Origin: an uncultured Prevotella sp. | Lineage (GTDB): Bacteria; Bacteroidota; Bacteroidia; Bacteroidales; Bacteroidaceae | Direction: 5' to 3' | Length of the DNA stretch: 23,624 nt | NCBI GenBank assembly: GCA_934230685.1 | Contig: CAKQFF010000011.1 | Location: forward strand, 1-23,624 | Shown here: positions 1 to 8,969 of the stretch, in pieces | Position numbering within the stretch: the first letter of the stretch is position 1 | Layout of the letters: each line of letters starts with the position of its first letter | Position numbers and translations under genes: made by a program | The notes under the pieces: generated by a model | Told to the model about the DNA's origin: nothing | Database searches by the model: none | What the model saw: only the letters and a program-made list of their open reading frames with translations

Positions 1-876
1 GGTAGTTTGTCTTCACTGGCATCAATGGTTGGTATGAATATGAAAATAGGACAAACTGGCGATGCATTATATCCAGAAATATATCCAGACCTTGTTGGGT
101 CTACCGATTTCTCTGTAGGATTATTCCCGATAATTGTTAAAACGAAAGATGGTAGTGTGAAGTGTGACTACTATACTTATTTAACAAAATATAATAAGAA
201 TGCACTCATCGACTATCCAAAGATAGGATTGGGTAAGTTGATGAAAATGCTTAAACCTGAAGAAAAGATACCCACTCGCAGTGGTGACAGTAAGAATTCA
301 GGACCACTTTGGCTTACAACTGTGCAGGAGAAAATAGTAAACAGTATACATGCTAATGTAGTTTGTCAGGTAGACAAGAAGACGAGTGTAATAACAATCT
401 CTGTGAAAGATCAAGACCCGCTTGTTGCTGCATTAATGGCCGATTCTGTTAAAAGTCATTTGCAGGTGGCAATTACTGAATATCGAACAAAGAAAGCAAG
501 GGTGGATCTTGATTACATGCAGAAAATATATAATGAGGCACGTTCACAATACGATAAATCTCGCCAATTATATGCTTCGTATGCCGATGCAAACCAAGAT
601 GTGATATTGCAGTCATTCAAGATGAAACAAGATGATCTTGAGAACGATATGCAGCTAAAGTATAATATATATACTCAGGTTGTGGAACAGTTGCAGCTTG
701 CAAAAGCTAAGGTACAAGAGCGTACACCAGCCTTTACTATAGTTCAGAGTGCTACTGTGCCTATAAAAGCATGTAGCAGGTCGAGAGCTTCTGTAGTAAT
801 CATTTTCATGATGCTTGGATTTGTGTTACGGTCTTTAATCCTTATGTTAAAGAATAAAAAACAGTTAATAAATTAA
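1..876 (+). CDS. Wzz-like chain-length determinant, 5'-truncated by window edge
   Basis: The reading frame is open from base 1, so the true start lies upstream and the TTG at 7 should not be taken as the start. About 291 codons are visible. The first visible residues (SLSSLASMVGMN, then YPEIYPD) match the region after the first membrane helix in Wzz/GumC-type polysaccharide copolymerases. A long charged helical region follows (about residues 130-235 of the visible part), then a proline-containing segment and a C-terminal membrane helix with a basic tail. Such proteins sit in the inner membrane and set polymer length. I see no C-terminal tyrosine-kinase domain. The next gene starts 42 bases on and its N-terminal half is a paralogue. 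Family assignment is solid; whether it serves capsule, EPS or O-antigen is inferred. Confidence 0.82.
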   Translation, partial: GSLSSLASMVGMNMKIGQTGDALYPEIYPDLVGSTDFSVGLFPIIVKTKDGSVKCDYYTYLTKYNKNALIDYPKIGLGKLMKMLKPEEKIPTRSGDSKNSGPLWLTTVQEKIVNSIHANVVCQVDKKTSVITISVKDQDPLVAALMADSVKSHLQVAITEYRTKKARVDLDYMQKIYNEARSQYDKSRQLYASYADANQDVILQSFKMKQDDLENDMQLKYNIYTQVVEQLQLAKAKVQERTPAFTIVQSATVPIKACSRSRASVVIIFMMLGFVLRSLILMLKNKKQLIN

Positions 877-918
877 TATTTCCACTACTTGTATAGTTGT
901 GGAACATACATATATATA

Positions 919-2964
919 ATGAATACAGTGCGTAGACATCCTTATGTATTTGTTTCTATAATCTCACTGTTGGCTGCGGTCCTTGTATGGTGGTTTACAC
1001 CAAAGGAGTATGGAGCGCAGACCAAAATATATGATGAGTATAAGGAAACAGATTTGTCTGTAGGATTGAACTCTTTAAATGTAACGGTTCGCGACTTGAT
1101 TGGAAGTGAAAATAAGGGTATTAATGATGTTGAGGTTTACTGCAGAATTCTTAAATCATATGACTTTGCGCGTAAACTGGCAAAAGTAACTGTGCCTGCA
1201 ATTAGTGTCGAATACGGAAAATATTTAGGTGAAAAAGACACATTAGACGCTATAAAGGACAATGTTAGTTATAAGCTTAGCACGTTGGAGCAATCTCTCA
1301 TTATTCAATTTAAGGATCGTGACCAGTTGGTTGCAGCACAAATGTTGGATAGTGTGACAGCCATTCTTCAGAATGTGATCACAGAGAAACGCCAGAAAGC
1401 AAATAACGCTCTACTTGTTAATGCGGCAGCCAAGCGTGAACGTGCCAAAAAGAACTATGAAGTAGCAACCGCTAAATATGCAGCGTTTGTAGACTCAAAT
1501 GCTAATCCTACGTCAGCGTCTGTAGCCAAAGTTCAGGAGGCTCTTCTTGAAGAGGCTAATAATCTTTTTTCTATCTACTCTAAAGCAAATGAGGAATATG
1601 TGCGTTATGATTTGCTTCAGAAACGCTCTTATAACTCGTTTGCAGTAGTGAAGTGTAATTCAGTTCCGCTACATTATACTTCATATCTTATTGGTTATGT
1701 ACTTTTTGCTTTGTTTGTCTCTGTTTGTTGTGTTAAGGGATATCGTCTTTATAAAGAATGGAGAGGACGTAAGCATTTTGTTGATTTTGGTGGAGCTTCA
1801 TCTCCATGGTGTATCACCTTGGTTGTATGGGCATGTCTTATGTTTGCTATGATATTTCGTGATCCTACATTGCTAAATCCACCGACAGAAATGTTTTATA
1901 CGAGTATTGTATTATGGCTTGTGTTTTTTACCATTGCATCATTCGTAACATACACATTATTGCCTTGTAGTGGAAATGATATAAACGAAGTGAGAAAGTC
2001 AGCGGCGTCACCTATAGAACTGAAGAATATAAATAGAGCCATGTTCTATTCTTTTCTCTTTTTGAGTATTGTGATAACACCGCTCTACCTTAAGAAGATA
2101 ATGGAGGTTGTCATGATGTTCGGCACCGATGACCTCTTTAAGAACATGCGCGATTTAGCTGTGTATGGCAATGATAGGAGTTTTCTCAATTATGCAGTTG
2201 TTATAAACGAGACACTGATGATTGTTGCTCTATGGGCATACCCAAATATCAAGCGTTGGCAGTTGTTTGTGGCATGTGCGGGTTGTTTGCTCAATTCTAT
2301 CGCTATTATGGAGAAGGGAGGTATTCTGCTTGTTGTATTTAGTATAATATTCATTCTTTATCAACGTAGTTATATCAAGATGCGTACTATAGTGATAATA
2401 GGTGTGTCTATAATATTCCTTTCTTATGGATTTAACATGCTGCGTTTGAGTGAAGATGAATTGAATTCTAGTGCTGATTATTCTTTATTCTCATTCATTG
2501 CGTGTTATTTGTTATCACCACCGGTAGCTTATTGCACACTAACTCGTGAGATTGTACCGCAGTTTGGCGCTCATACATTCCCTTTGGTCTATTTGTTTAT
2601 GAACAAGTTTGGCATGGGGTCGTATGTCTTCTTCGATCGACTCCAAGAGTTTGTGTTTGTACCAGTATCGACAAATGTATATACAATATTACAACCATTC
2701 TATATGGATTTTGGTCAGTTTGGTGTTGCGGTTTTTGCTGTAATATACGGCATTCTTACGGGATGGGCATATCGCATGATGCGCAATGGAAGAGCATTTG
2801 GTAAATGTTTCTATATGTATTTGGCATATGCCTTGGCACTGCAGTTTTTCCAGGAATATATCTTTACAGGAAACTTGCACATAATACAACTTATTGTGTT
2901 CCTGTTTCTCTGCACTCAAGACCGTTTTAGGTTGTCTTTTAAAAAGAATAGTGCGGATATCTGA
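919..2964 (+). CDS. Wzz-like domain fused to Wzy-like polysaccharide polymerase
   Basis: The protein is 681 aa from the ATG at 919. The frame could start ten codons earlier at a TTG (889), but the ATG places the basic N-terminus (MNTVRRHP) directly before a membrane helix. Residues 9-26 are TM1. Residues about 27-245 are an extracytoplasmic Wzz-like region with a long charged helix, including KDRDQLVAAQM, which parallels KDQDPLVAALM in the preceding gene. TM2 lies at about 254-274. From about residue 298 there are ten or so further hydrophobic helices ending near DFGQFGVAVFAVIYGILTG, which resembles oligosaccharide repeat-unit polymerases. The predicted role is to polymerise lipid-linked repeat units at the periplasmic face while controlling their length. 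A Wzy alone is about 400 aa and a Wzz about 300 aa, so this length fits both. The Wzy part is called from topology and style, as the family is poorly conserved. Confidence 0.75.
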   Translation: MNTVRRHPYVFVSIISLLAAVLVWWFTPKEYGAQTKIYDEYKETDLSVGLNSLNVTVRDLIGSENKGINDVEVYCRILKSYDFARKLAKVTVPAISVEYGKYLGEKDTLDAIKDNVSYKLSTLEQSLIIQFKDRDQLVAAQMLDSVTAILQNVITEKRQKANNALLVNAAAKRERAKKNYEVATAKYAAFVDSNANPTSASVAKVQEALLEEANNLFSIYSKANEEYVRYDLLQKRSYNSFAVVKCNSVPLHYTSYLIGYVLFALFVSVCCVKGYRLYKEWRGRKHFVDFGGASSPWCITLVVWACLMFAMIFRDPTLLNPPTEMFYTSIVLWLVFFTIASFVTYTLLPCSGNDINEVRKSAASPIELKNINRAMFYSFLFLSIVITPLYLKKIMEVVMMFGTDDLFKNMRDLAVYGNDRSFLNYAVVINETLMIVALWAYPNIKRWQLFVACAGCLLNSIAIMEKGGILLVVFSIIFILYQRSYIKMRTIVIIGVSIIFLSYGFNMLRLSEDELNSSADYSLFSFIACYLLSPPVAYCTLTREIVPQFGAHTFPLVYLFMNKFGMGSYVFFDRLQEFVFVPVSTNVYTILQPFYMDFGQFGVAVFAVIYGILTGWAYRMMRNGRAFGKCFYMYLAYALALQFFQEYIFTGNLHIIQLIVFLFLCTQDRFRLSFKKNSADI

Positions 2965-2987
2965 AGAAATAAAGAAATTATAGTTGC

Positions 2988-4343
2988 ATGAATCTAATTG
3001 AAAAATTAAAGGCAATACAGAAAGACGACAAACGTTCGTCTACTATATATAAAAATATAATAGCTTCATTTGCTATCAAGGGTTGGTCGGTATTGGTGCA
3101 GCTTATGCTTGTGCCACTTACACTGGCTTGCCTTGGTGTTTATGAGAATGGAGTATGGCTTACAATAAGTTCTGTACTTCTGTGGATTGATAATCTTGAT
3201 GTTGGCCTAGGAAACGGTCTGCGTAATAAACTTGCTATATATATAGCAGAAAATAATATACCTAAGGCTCGTGAGATGGTGTCTTCGACAATGGCGATGT
3301 TGACGGTAATTATTGTCCCTATTGCCTTTTTTTTGGTGATAGTGGAGCTTTTTGGCGATGTGTATGGACTGTTTAATGTGTCAATGGAGGAAGTTGGCAA
3401 TTTGCCTATAATCCTTGTTGCTGCTACTATGATGGTGTGTTCAACGTTCATATTGAAGTTTCTTGGTAATTTCTATATGGGACTTCAACTTCCAGCAGTT
3501 AACAATGCTATTGTTACAAGTGGTAACACAATATCGTTGATAGGTACATGGCTTGTTTATTTAAGCAATGCACATTCACTATTGCTTGTGGCTATAGCCA
3601 ATACGGCAGGACCATTATTTGCTTATATGGTGTGCTATCCGTTAACGTTCTATGGTAAGTTTAGTCATCTGAGGCCCAAGTTTAGTATGGTGCGGATTTC
3701 TGCTATGAAGGAACTCTTTAGCATTGGTTCTAAGTTTTTTGTGTTGCAGATCGCGGGAATAGTTCTGTTCTTCTCGACAAACATTATTATATCGCGTTTT
3801 TTCACACCAGCAATGGTTACGCCTTATCAGATAGCCAATCGCTATTTCATGGTGGCTATGCTGCTGTTTACGATAATGTGTGTGCCGTATTGGAGTGCAA
3901 CAACAGATGCTTATGCAAAGAAAGACTTTGGGTGGATACGACGAGCCAATTGTACGTTAAACAGATTTATGGTGTTCATATTTTTGCTTATTGTGATGAT
4001 GATGTGTGTATCACCATTTGTTTATAGAATATGGATAGGCGATAAGGCAATAGTGCCACTTTCTATGACAGTGCTTGTTGGCTTCTATGAGTTTGTGCTT
4101 ATTTGTAGTACACGCTACTCTTTTGTGCTAAATGGGCTTGGAAAACTTAAATTGCAACTATATGTTACGATTGCTGCGGCAGTGGCTTATATCCCATTAG
4201 CCATTTTTGCTGTTAGTGAGGTTAATGATATAAAGATATTGTTGATAGTAATGTGTTGTATCAATATGCCAGGACTTGTTATTAACGCTGTGCAATATCA
4301 CAAGGTGATAAATGGTAAGGATACAGGCATTTGGTCAAAATAA
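2988..4343 (+). CDS. Wzx-type polysaccharide flippase
   Basis: This 451-aa protein is almost entirely hydrophobic helices, about 12 by eye, with a short charged N-terminus (MNLIEKLKAIQKDDKRS). That is the usual length and layout of Wzx/RfbX flippases of the MOP (MATE-like) superfamily. The early stretch around residues 40-75, with GVYENGVWLTISSVLLWIDN followed by GLGNGLRNKLA, is typical of the family. It should flip undecaprenyl-pyrophosphate-linked repeat units across the inner membrane for the adjacent polymerase. It starts 23 bases after the polymerase stop and ends 12 bases before the next glycosyltransferase, so all are probably co-transcribed. The substrate cannot be read from the sequence. 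Confidence 0.87.
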   Translation: MNLIEKLKAIQKDDKRSSTIYKNIIASFAIKGWSVLVQLMLVPLTLACLGVYENGVWLTISSVLLWIDNLDVGLGNGLRNKLAIYIAENNIPKAREMVSSTMAMLTVIIVPIAFFLVIVELFGDVYGLFNVSMEEVGNLPIILVAATMMVCSTFILKFLGNFYMGLQLPAVNNAIVTSGNTISLIGTWLVYLSNAHSLLLVAIANTAGPLFAYMVCYPLTFYGKFSHLRPKFSMVRISAMKELFSIGSKFFVLQIAGIVLFFSTNIIISRFFTPAMVTPYQIANRYFMVAMLLFTIMCVPYWSATTDAYAKKDFGWIRRANCTLNRFMVFIFLLIVMMMCVSPFVYRIWIGDKAIVPLSMTVLVGFYEFVLICSTRYSFVLNGLGKLKLQLYVTIAAAVAYIPLAIFAVSEVNDIKILLIVMCCINMPGLVINAVQYHKVINGKDTGIWSK

Positions 4344-4355
4344 AACTTAATGTAA

Positions 4356-5198
4356 ATGGACAAGAAAACTATAGCGGTACTTCTCGCTACATATAATGGT
4401 GAGCGATTCTTGAGAGAACAAATAGAATCGCTCTATGCACAGACCATCAAGGATTGGACTATATATGTGCATGATGATGGGTCAACGGATGGAACAAAGG
4501 CTATACTTGATGAATATGCTGAGAAAAAAGACAACTTTGTTGTGCTTGACTATCCAAGCCAAAAGGGTGCTTCAAACAATTTTTTCAGTTTGTTGAAAAG
4601 AGTTGATGCTTCGTATTTCTTTTTTGCCGACCAGGACGATGTCTGGATGCCTAATAAGATAGAGAAATGCTTAGGACGTATGCTGCAGATAGAAAAAAGT
4701 ACAATAAGTAAGCCTGTGCTTGTTTGTTGTGATGCTTGTGTGACGGATGAAAAGTTAAAGGTTATATCACCGTCACTTTGGGAACGTTCAGGAGCACATC
4801 CTGAGTTTCTTACTAATTTTAATGAAAGTGCCGCAACTCCGTTCGTAACTGGTTGTACAATGCTTTTGAATAAGGCTGCAAAAGAGTCTGTATTGTGGAA
4901 TGTTACAGAAAAAGCAACAATGCACGACGCTTTTATCACATTGTGTGTGTTTAAAGCTTGTGGTATTGTCGAGCCTATACGTGAGTCGCTCATGTATTAT
5001 AGGCAACATGGTGAAAATACTCTTGGAGCATACTCAAGGGAGAATAGTCGGTTAATGTATAAACTAAAGCATCTTAGATATATACTGAAAAAAGACATGG
5101 CTCTTTTGCGAATGCTAAATGCTCTTGGCTATGGGTCGTTTTTCAAGTTTATGAAATATAAATTTGTGTATAAAAGTAAATGCAGTAAGACCACATAA
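4356..5198 (+). CDS. family 2 glycosyltransferase
   Basis: This 280-aa protein has an N-terminal GT-A fold. It opens with IAVLLATYNGERFL (residues 6-19), then a nucleotide-binding DDGS at 40-43 and a metal-binding DxD-type motif ADQDDVW at 91-97. This resembles the GT2 branch that includes many putative rhamnosyl- and galactosyltransferases of O-antigen and capsule loci. It should add one sugar to the lipid-linked repeat unit at the cytoplasmic face of the inner membrane. There is no predicted membrane helix, but the C-terminus is basic, which fits peripheral association. It follows the flippase by 12 bases. Donor and acceptor sugars are not predictable here. Confidence 0.87.
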   Translation: MDKKTIAVLLATYNGERFLREQIESLYAQTIKDWTIYVHDDGSTDGTKAILDEYAEKKDNFVVLDYPSQKGASNNFFSLLKRVDASYFFFADQDDVWMPNKIEKCLGRMLQIEKSTISKPVLVCCDACVTDEKLKVISPSLWERSGAHPEFLTNFNESAATPFVTGCTMLLNKAAKESVLWNVTEKATMHDAFITLCVFKACGIVEPIRESLMYYRQHGENTLGAYSRENSRLMYKLKHLRYILKKDMALLRMLNALGYGSFFKFMKYKFVYKSKCSKTT

Positions 5199-5243
5199 GG
5201 TTATAGTATAGTTAATAGTGTATGTAATATATAAGATAAAGAT

Positions 5244-6104
5244 ATGAATTTAAGCAATATTGGAGTTGTAATTATCGTATTCCATCCCAATCCTAAGTTG
5301 TTGGAGTCAAAGCTCAAGCAGCTTGGTAGCGATGTTGCTATTGTTGTTGTAGACAACACTCCTAATAAGGTTATAGAAATAGAGCAAACCAATGTTGCCT
5401 ATATACCGCTGCGTGAGAATACAGGAATTGCCAATGCTCAGAATGTGGGCATTGGCAATCTCTTGGAACGTGGATGCACTCATGTAGTGTTCTTCGACCA
5501 GGACAGTGATTTTACTGAAAGATATGTCCGTAGTATTGTTGATGAGTATGAACGTATAAGTAAAGTAAGAGAGAATCTGTTTTTGCTCGGTCCGACTGTC
5601 ATAAACAAAACAAATGGCGAGGAATATCGTTCTGTAATTCATTCAGACAAAAAAGACGAGCAAGGTTTTGTGGAAAAACGTGAGATTATAAGTTCTGGAT
5701 GTTGTGTTTCTATGGCAAGGCTCAATCAAGTGGGTGTAATGGATGCACGACTATTCATCGACTATGTTGATTTTGAGCATTGTTGGAGAGCTAATTCCAA
5801 GGGTTATGTGTGCGGAATAACTCAGAATGTGACGTTGCCGCATAAAGTAGGCAATAACGAACTTCATTTTCCACATGGATACCGTGTAATAATATCAGCT
5901 CCGTTCCGTTATTATTATCAGTATCGCAATTGGCTGTGGCTGTGCCGTAAAGGATACGTGCCAAGGCAGTGGAAGATAAACAAGGGTATTAAGTTCATGC
6001 TTCGTCCTTTGTATTTCCCTTTCTGTGTAAAGGGATGGTGTGAGATAGAAAGAAATATTATCAAAGGAATTTATGATGGATTATTCAAATATATCAGACG
6101 ATAA
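5244..6104 (+). CDS. family 2 glycosyltransferase, rhamnosyltransferase-like (copy 1)
   Basis: This 286-aa protein has features typical of the RfbF-like rhamnosyltransferase group of GT2. They are VVDNT (35-39), ENTGIANAQN (58-67), the metal-site motif FFDQDSDF (83-90) and FIDYVDFEHCWR (171-182). The C-terminal third (YYYQYRNWLWLCRKGYVP) is rich in aromatic and basic residues. It is clearly paralogous to the next gene, with which it shares order, spacing and most motifs. Its last 32 bases overlap the next reading frame, so the two are probably translationally coupled. A rhamnose donor is suggested by family but not proven, and no dTDP-rhamnose genes are in this window. Confidence 0.86.
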   Translation: MNLSNIGVVIIVFHPNPKLLESKLKQLGSDVAIVVVDNTPNKVIEIEQTNVAYIPLRENTGIANAQNVGIGNLLERGCTHVVFFDQDSDFTERYVRSIVDEYERISKVRENLFLLGPTVINKTNGEEYRSVIHSDKKDEQGFVEKREIISSGCCVSMARLNQVGVMDARLFIDYVDFEHCWRANSKGYVCGITQNVTLPHKVGNNELHFPHGYRVIISAPFRYYYQYRNWLWLCRKGYVPRQWKINKGIKFMLRPLYFPFCVKGWCEIERNIIKGIYDGLFKYIRR

Positions 6105-6993
6105 GATAGGAGCTGTTATTGTACTCTACAATCCCGATATACCACAGCTTGTCAAGAGCCTGAGGGTGTTGGAACAGAGTGTTGGCTTATTGTGTATTGT
6201 TGACAATTCTAAGGAGAGTCACGAGTCCGAACTTCAAGACTTTAAAACAGTTAAGTATATTCCGCTCATGGAAAATCGTGGTATAGCAGCAGCTCAGAAT
6301 GTTGGTGTGAAGACCTTGAAGACCCTTGGTGTGGAATATGTTGTGTTTAGCGATCAGGACAGTGTGGCGGATAAGGCTACTCTTGCTCGTTTGATATCGG
6401 CCTATCGCCAATTACGAAATAAGGGGATAAATGTTGGAGGAGTAGGAACACGTGCGATAAATGTGGAGACAGGCCAGCCATATAGGTCGAAGTCTAAAGA
6501 ATACGAGACTATTTCTGTAGGGGAAGGTTCTGAGACAACCAAGACCACAAGATGTAGTTATATACGATCGTCAATATCATTTATTCCAATAACACTATTT
6601 GGCGAGGTGGGTGGTTTTGATGAGTCGCTTTTTATAGACGGTGTAGATAACGAGTGGTGTTGGCGTGCCAATACTATAGGATGCCAATTCTTTATTGTTG
6701 AGAATGCTACCATAACCCATCATTTGGGTGAGGGTGACCACAAGATTGCCAACCATAATGTTGCAATATCCTCGACGTTCAGAATCTACTTTCAGTTTCG
6801 TAATTATCTTTGGTTATGTCGTCGAAACTATGTGCCGCATTGGTGGAAGCGCACCCATATGTTGAAATATGCAGTGAAGATAATTTATTATCCTTTGTTT
6901 GTGTCTCCACGAATGGCTTTTGTAAAAGGCATATTTAAAGGCATTTTAGACGGTGCCATAAAGAATGTAAAACCTAAGTATGAAAAAATATAA
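6073..6993 (+). CDS. family 2 glycosyltransferase, rhamnosyltransferase-like (copy 2)
   Basis: This 306-aa protein is a paralogue of the preceding transferase. It has VDNS (43-46), ENRGIAAAQN (67-76), FSDQDSV (92-98), FIDGVDNEWCWR (187-198) and an aromatic-basic segment FRNYLWLCRRNYVPHWW. Two ATG codons are adjacent at 6073 and 6076. Both lie inside the end of the upstream gene, just after a purine-rich AAAGGA that could serve as a ribosome site. The overlap of about 30 bases argues for coupled translation and coordinated amounts. It probably adds another residue of the same repeat unit. Sugar specificity is unknown. Confidence 0.86.
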   Translation: MMDYSNISDDKIGAVIVLYNPDIPQLVKSLRVLEQSVGLLCIVDNSKESHESELQDFKTVKYIPLMENRGIAAAQNVGVKTLKTLGVEYVVFSDQDSVADKATLARLISAYRQLRNKGINVGGVGTRAINVETGQPYRSKSKEYETISVGEGSETTKTTRCSYIRSSISFIPITLFGEVGGFDESLFIDGVDNEWCWRANTIGCQFFIVENATITHHLGEGDHKIANHNVAISSTFRIYFQFRNYLWLCRRNYVPHWWKRTHMLKYAVKIIYYPLFVSPRMAFVKGIFKGILDGAIKNVKPKYEKI

Positions 6994-7007
6994 ATAGAAA
7001 AGGTAAA

Positions 7008-7844
7008 ATGACAATATCAGTACTAATGTCTGTTTATCGCAGTGAGCAGCCTGAATATCTTGATGAGGCTCTTGCGAGTGTGTGGACTGCACAAACATTG
7101 AAGCCACAGCAGATAATATTAGTTGAGGACGGCACACTGACAGATGGACTTTATGCAGTGATAGACAAGTGGAGCGGAGAGCTTGGCGACAAACTGCTGA
7201 TACTTAAAAACAAACAGAATTTGGGACTGACCAAATCTCTTAATCTTGGTTTACGCCATGTCACTTCAGATCTTGTGGCACGTATGGACAGCGATGATGT
7301 ATCGTTGCCCCACCGTTTTGAGATGCAAGAGAGGTATATGCAGGAGCATCCTGACGTGTCTATAGTAGGTGGAGCAATGCAGGAGTTCAACTCAAAGTGT
7401 TCCAATCTTAATGTGCGTCACTATCCGCTTACTCACGACGATGTTCTGCATTATATCTACAAGGCCTGTCCTTTAGCTCACCCTACGGTAATGATGAGAA
7501 TGTCTATGTTCCGTGAGGGAGGATTGCGCTATGATGAGCGATTCCGTACAAGCCAGGACATAGCCTTGTGGTATGATGCTATTTGCGCAGGTTATAAGAT
7601 TGGTAATCTTCCTGAGGTGACATTCCGTTTTCGTCTTGCCGACGACATGTTCAAGCGTCGTAGTCGTGCCAAGGCTTGGAATGAGTTCCGTATATACATG
7701 AATGGTGTGCGCAGACTGTACGGATTGCTCTCACCTAAGTATGTCTATCCTATAAGTCGGTTGATGTTTAGACTTATGCCAGTAAAATTGGTAAAGATAG
7801 TCTATAGCAGCAGTTTGCGCAAGAATGTGTTGGAGAATAAATAG
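7008..7844 (+). CDS. family 2 glycosyltransferase, AmsE/EpsE-like
   Basis: This 278-aa protein starts with a GT-A fold of a different GT2 branch: ISVLMSVYRSEQPEYLDEAL (residues 3-22), LVEDGT (38-43), KNLGL-like KQNLGLTKSLNLGL (69-82) and the metal-binding RMDSDDVSLPHRF (92-104). This pattern is typical of AmsE-like and EpsE-like transferases of exopolysaccharide loci. The C-terminus is basic with RLMFRLMPVKLVKIV, which may contact the membrane. It is the last gene of the + strand polysaccharide cluster. Only 7 bases separate its stop from the stop of the convergent epimerase gene, with no visible terminator between them. Confidence 0.86.
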   Translation: MTISVLMSVYRSEQPEYLDEALASVWTAQTLKPQQIILVEDGTLTDGLYAVIDKWSGELGDKLLILKNKQNLGLTKSLNLGLRHVTSDLVARMDSDDVSLPHRFEMQERYMQEHPDVSIVGGAMQEFNSKCSNLNVRHYPLTHDDVLHYIYKACPLAHPTVMMRMSMFREGGLRYDERFRTSQDIALWYDAICAGYKIGNLPEVTFRFRLADDMFKRRSRAKAWNEFRIYMNGVRRLYGLLSPKYVYPISRLMFRLMPVKLVKIVYSSSLRKNVLENK

Positions 7845-7851
7845 AAGAGAA

Positions 7852-8886
7852 TTATCTCAACGGATTCTCCTCCGACACATACCACTCTATGAATTTCTGT
7901 ATGCCATCATGCAGTGAGGTCTGTGGATGATATCCAAGTTCAGTTTCCAGACGTGTTGTGTCAGCATTTGTCTGATACACATCACCTTGCTGCATGGGCA
8001 TAAAGTTCTTTATGGCAGTCTTGCCGAGAGCCTGTTCTATCTCATTGATAAAGTCCATGAGGCGTACGGGCTGCGAGCAACCTATGTTGTAGATGCGGTA
8101 AGGCACATTGTGGTCGCATTTCGCAGCGTCGGGTGTATTGTCTATCACGCGGATTGTACCTTCAACAATATCATCTATAAAGGTGAAGTCGCGTATCATG
8201 TCGCCATTGTTAAACACCTTTATTGGTTTGTCGTTGGCTATAGCACTTGCAAACAATGTTGGCGACATGTCGGGTCTGCCCCAAGGACCATACACAGTGA
8301 AGAAACGCAATCCGGTTGTTGCCAGTCCATACAGCTTGCTGTAGGCGTGTGCCATAAGCTCGTCGCTCTTCTTGGTGGCAGCATATAGGCTTACGGGAGA
8401 GTCAACGTTTGCAGTCTCCTTATAAGGCACATCCTCGTTGAGGCCGTATACCGAACTTGATGATGCGAATACAAGATGCTTCACATCATAGTTGCGGCAC
8501 GCCTCAATGATATTGAGGAATCCCACAAGATTGCTTTCGAGATATGCGTATGGGTTGGTGATGGAGTATCTCACGCCTGCTTGAGCTGCAAGATTCACCA
8601 CTTTGTCAAATTTCTCCTTTTCGAATAGTTTGTCAAGGTTAGCCTTGTCTGTGATGTTGAGACGCATGAAGCAGCAATTGTCATATAATGTGCTTTTTGT
8701 CATGCGGCCATCTTGCTCTGCATCATTGCGTGAGAAACCGCATTTAGCAAGTCTTCCGTATTTCAGTCGTACATCGTAGTAGTCGTTGATGCTGTCAATT
8801 CCGATTATTTCATCGCCGCGCTTTGCCAATTCCGACATCAGTTTCGAACCGATGAATCCGGCAGCGCCAGTCACTAATATTTTCAT
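7852..8886 (-). CDS. NAD-dependent epimerase, UDP-glucuronate 4-epimerase-like
   Basis: This 344-aa protein is an extended short-chain dehydrogenase. It has the NAD-binding GAAGFIG at residues 7-13, the active-site serines in ASSSSVYG (141-148), the catalytic YxxxK pair Y168/K172 (YAATKK) and the sugar-binding stretch RFFTVYGPWGRPDM (194-207). The insertion DSINDYYDVRLKYGRL after the first fold unit and the PMQQGDV segment near 297-303 are features of UDP-GlcA 4-epimerases, which make UDP-galacturonate in the cytoplasm. It could feed the adjacent polysaccharide locus. It is the last gene of a minus-strand run behind the Wzi-like gene and a lipoprotein. A UDP-glucose/GalNAc epimerase or a dehydratase of the same fold is less likely. 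Confidence 0.86.
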   Translation of the reverse strand: MKILVTGAAGFIGSKLMSELAKRGDEIIGIDSINDYYDVRLKYGRLAKCGFSRNDAEQDGRMTKSTLYDNCCFMRLNITDKANLDKLFEKEKFDKVVNLAAQAGVRYSITNPYAYLESNLVGFLNIIEACRNYDVKHLVFASSSSVYGLNEDVPYKETANVDSPVSLYAATKKSDELMAHAYSKLYGLATTGLRFFTVYGPWGRPDMSPTLFASAIANDKPIKVFNNGDMIRDFTFIDDIVEGTIRVIDNTPDAAKCDHNVPYRIYNIGCSQPVRLMDFINEIEQALGKTAIKNFMPMQQGDVYQTNADTTRLETELGYHPQTSLHDGIQKFIEWYVSEENPLR

Positions 8887-8969
8887 TATTTCTGATATTG
8901 TTGTTCTACTTTATTGTATATAACGCACAATTGCCAGCTTTATTTTAATAATGGTTGTATAAAATAAAG

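Noticed and set aside
889..918. TTG start giving ten extra residues to the Wzz-Wzy fusion
   Set aside because: The ATG at 919 gives a normal basic N-terminus before the first membrane helix, and the extra residues (YSCGTYIYI) look like read-through of a leader.
7927..8388. 153-aa frame on the + strand opposite the epimerase
   Set aside because: It is the antisense shadow of a clearly conserved enzyme, has no recognisable domain, and lacks a promoter or leader.
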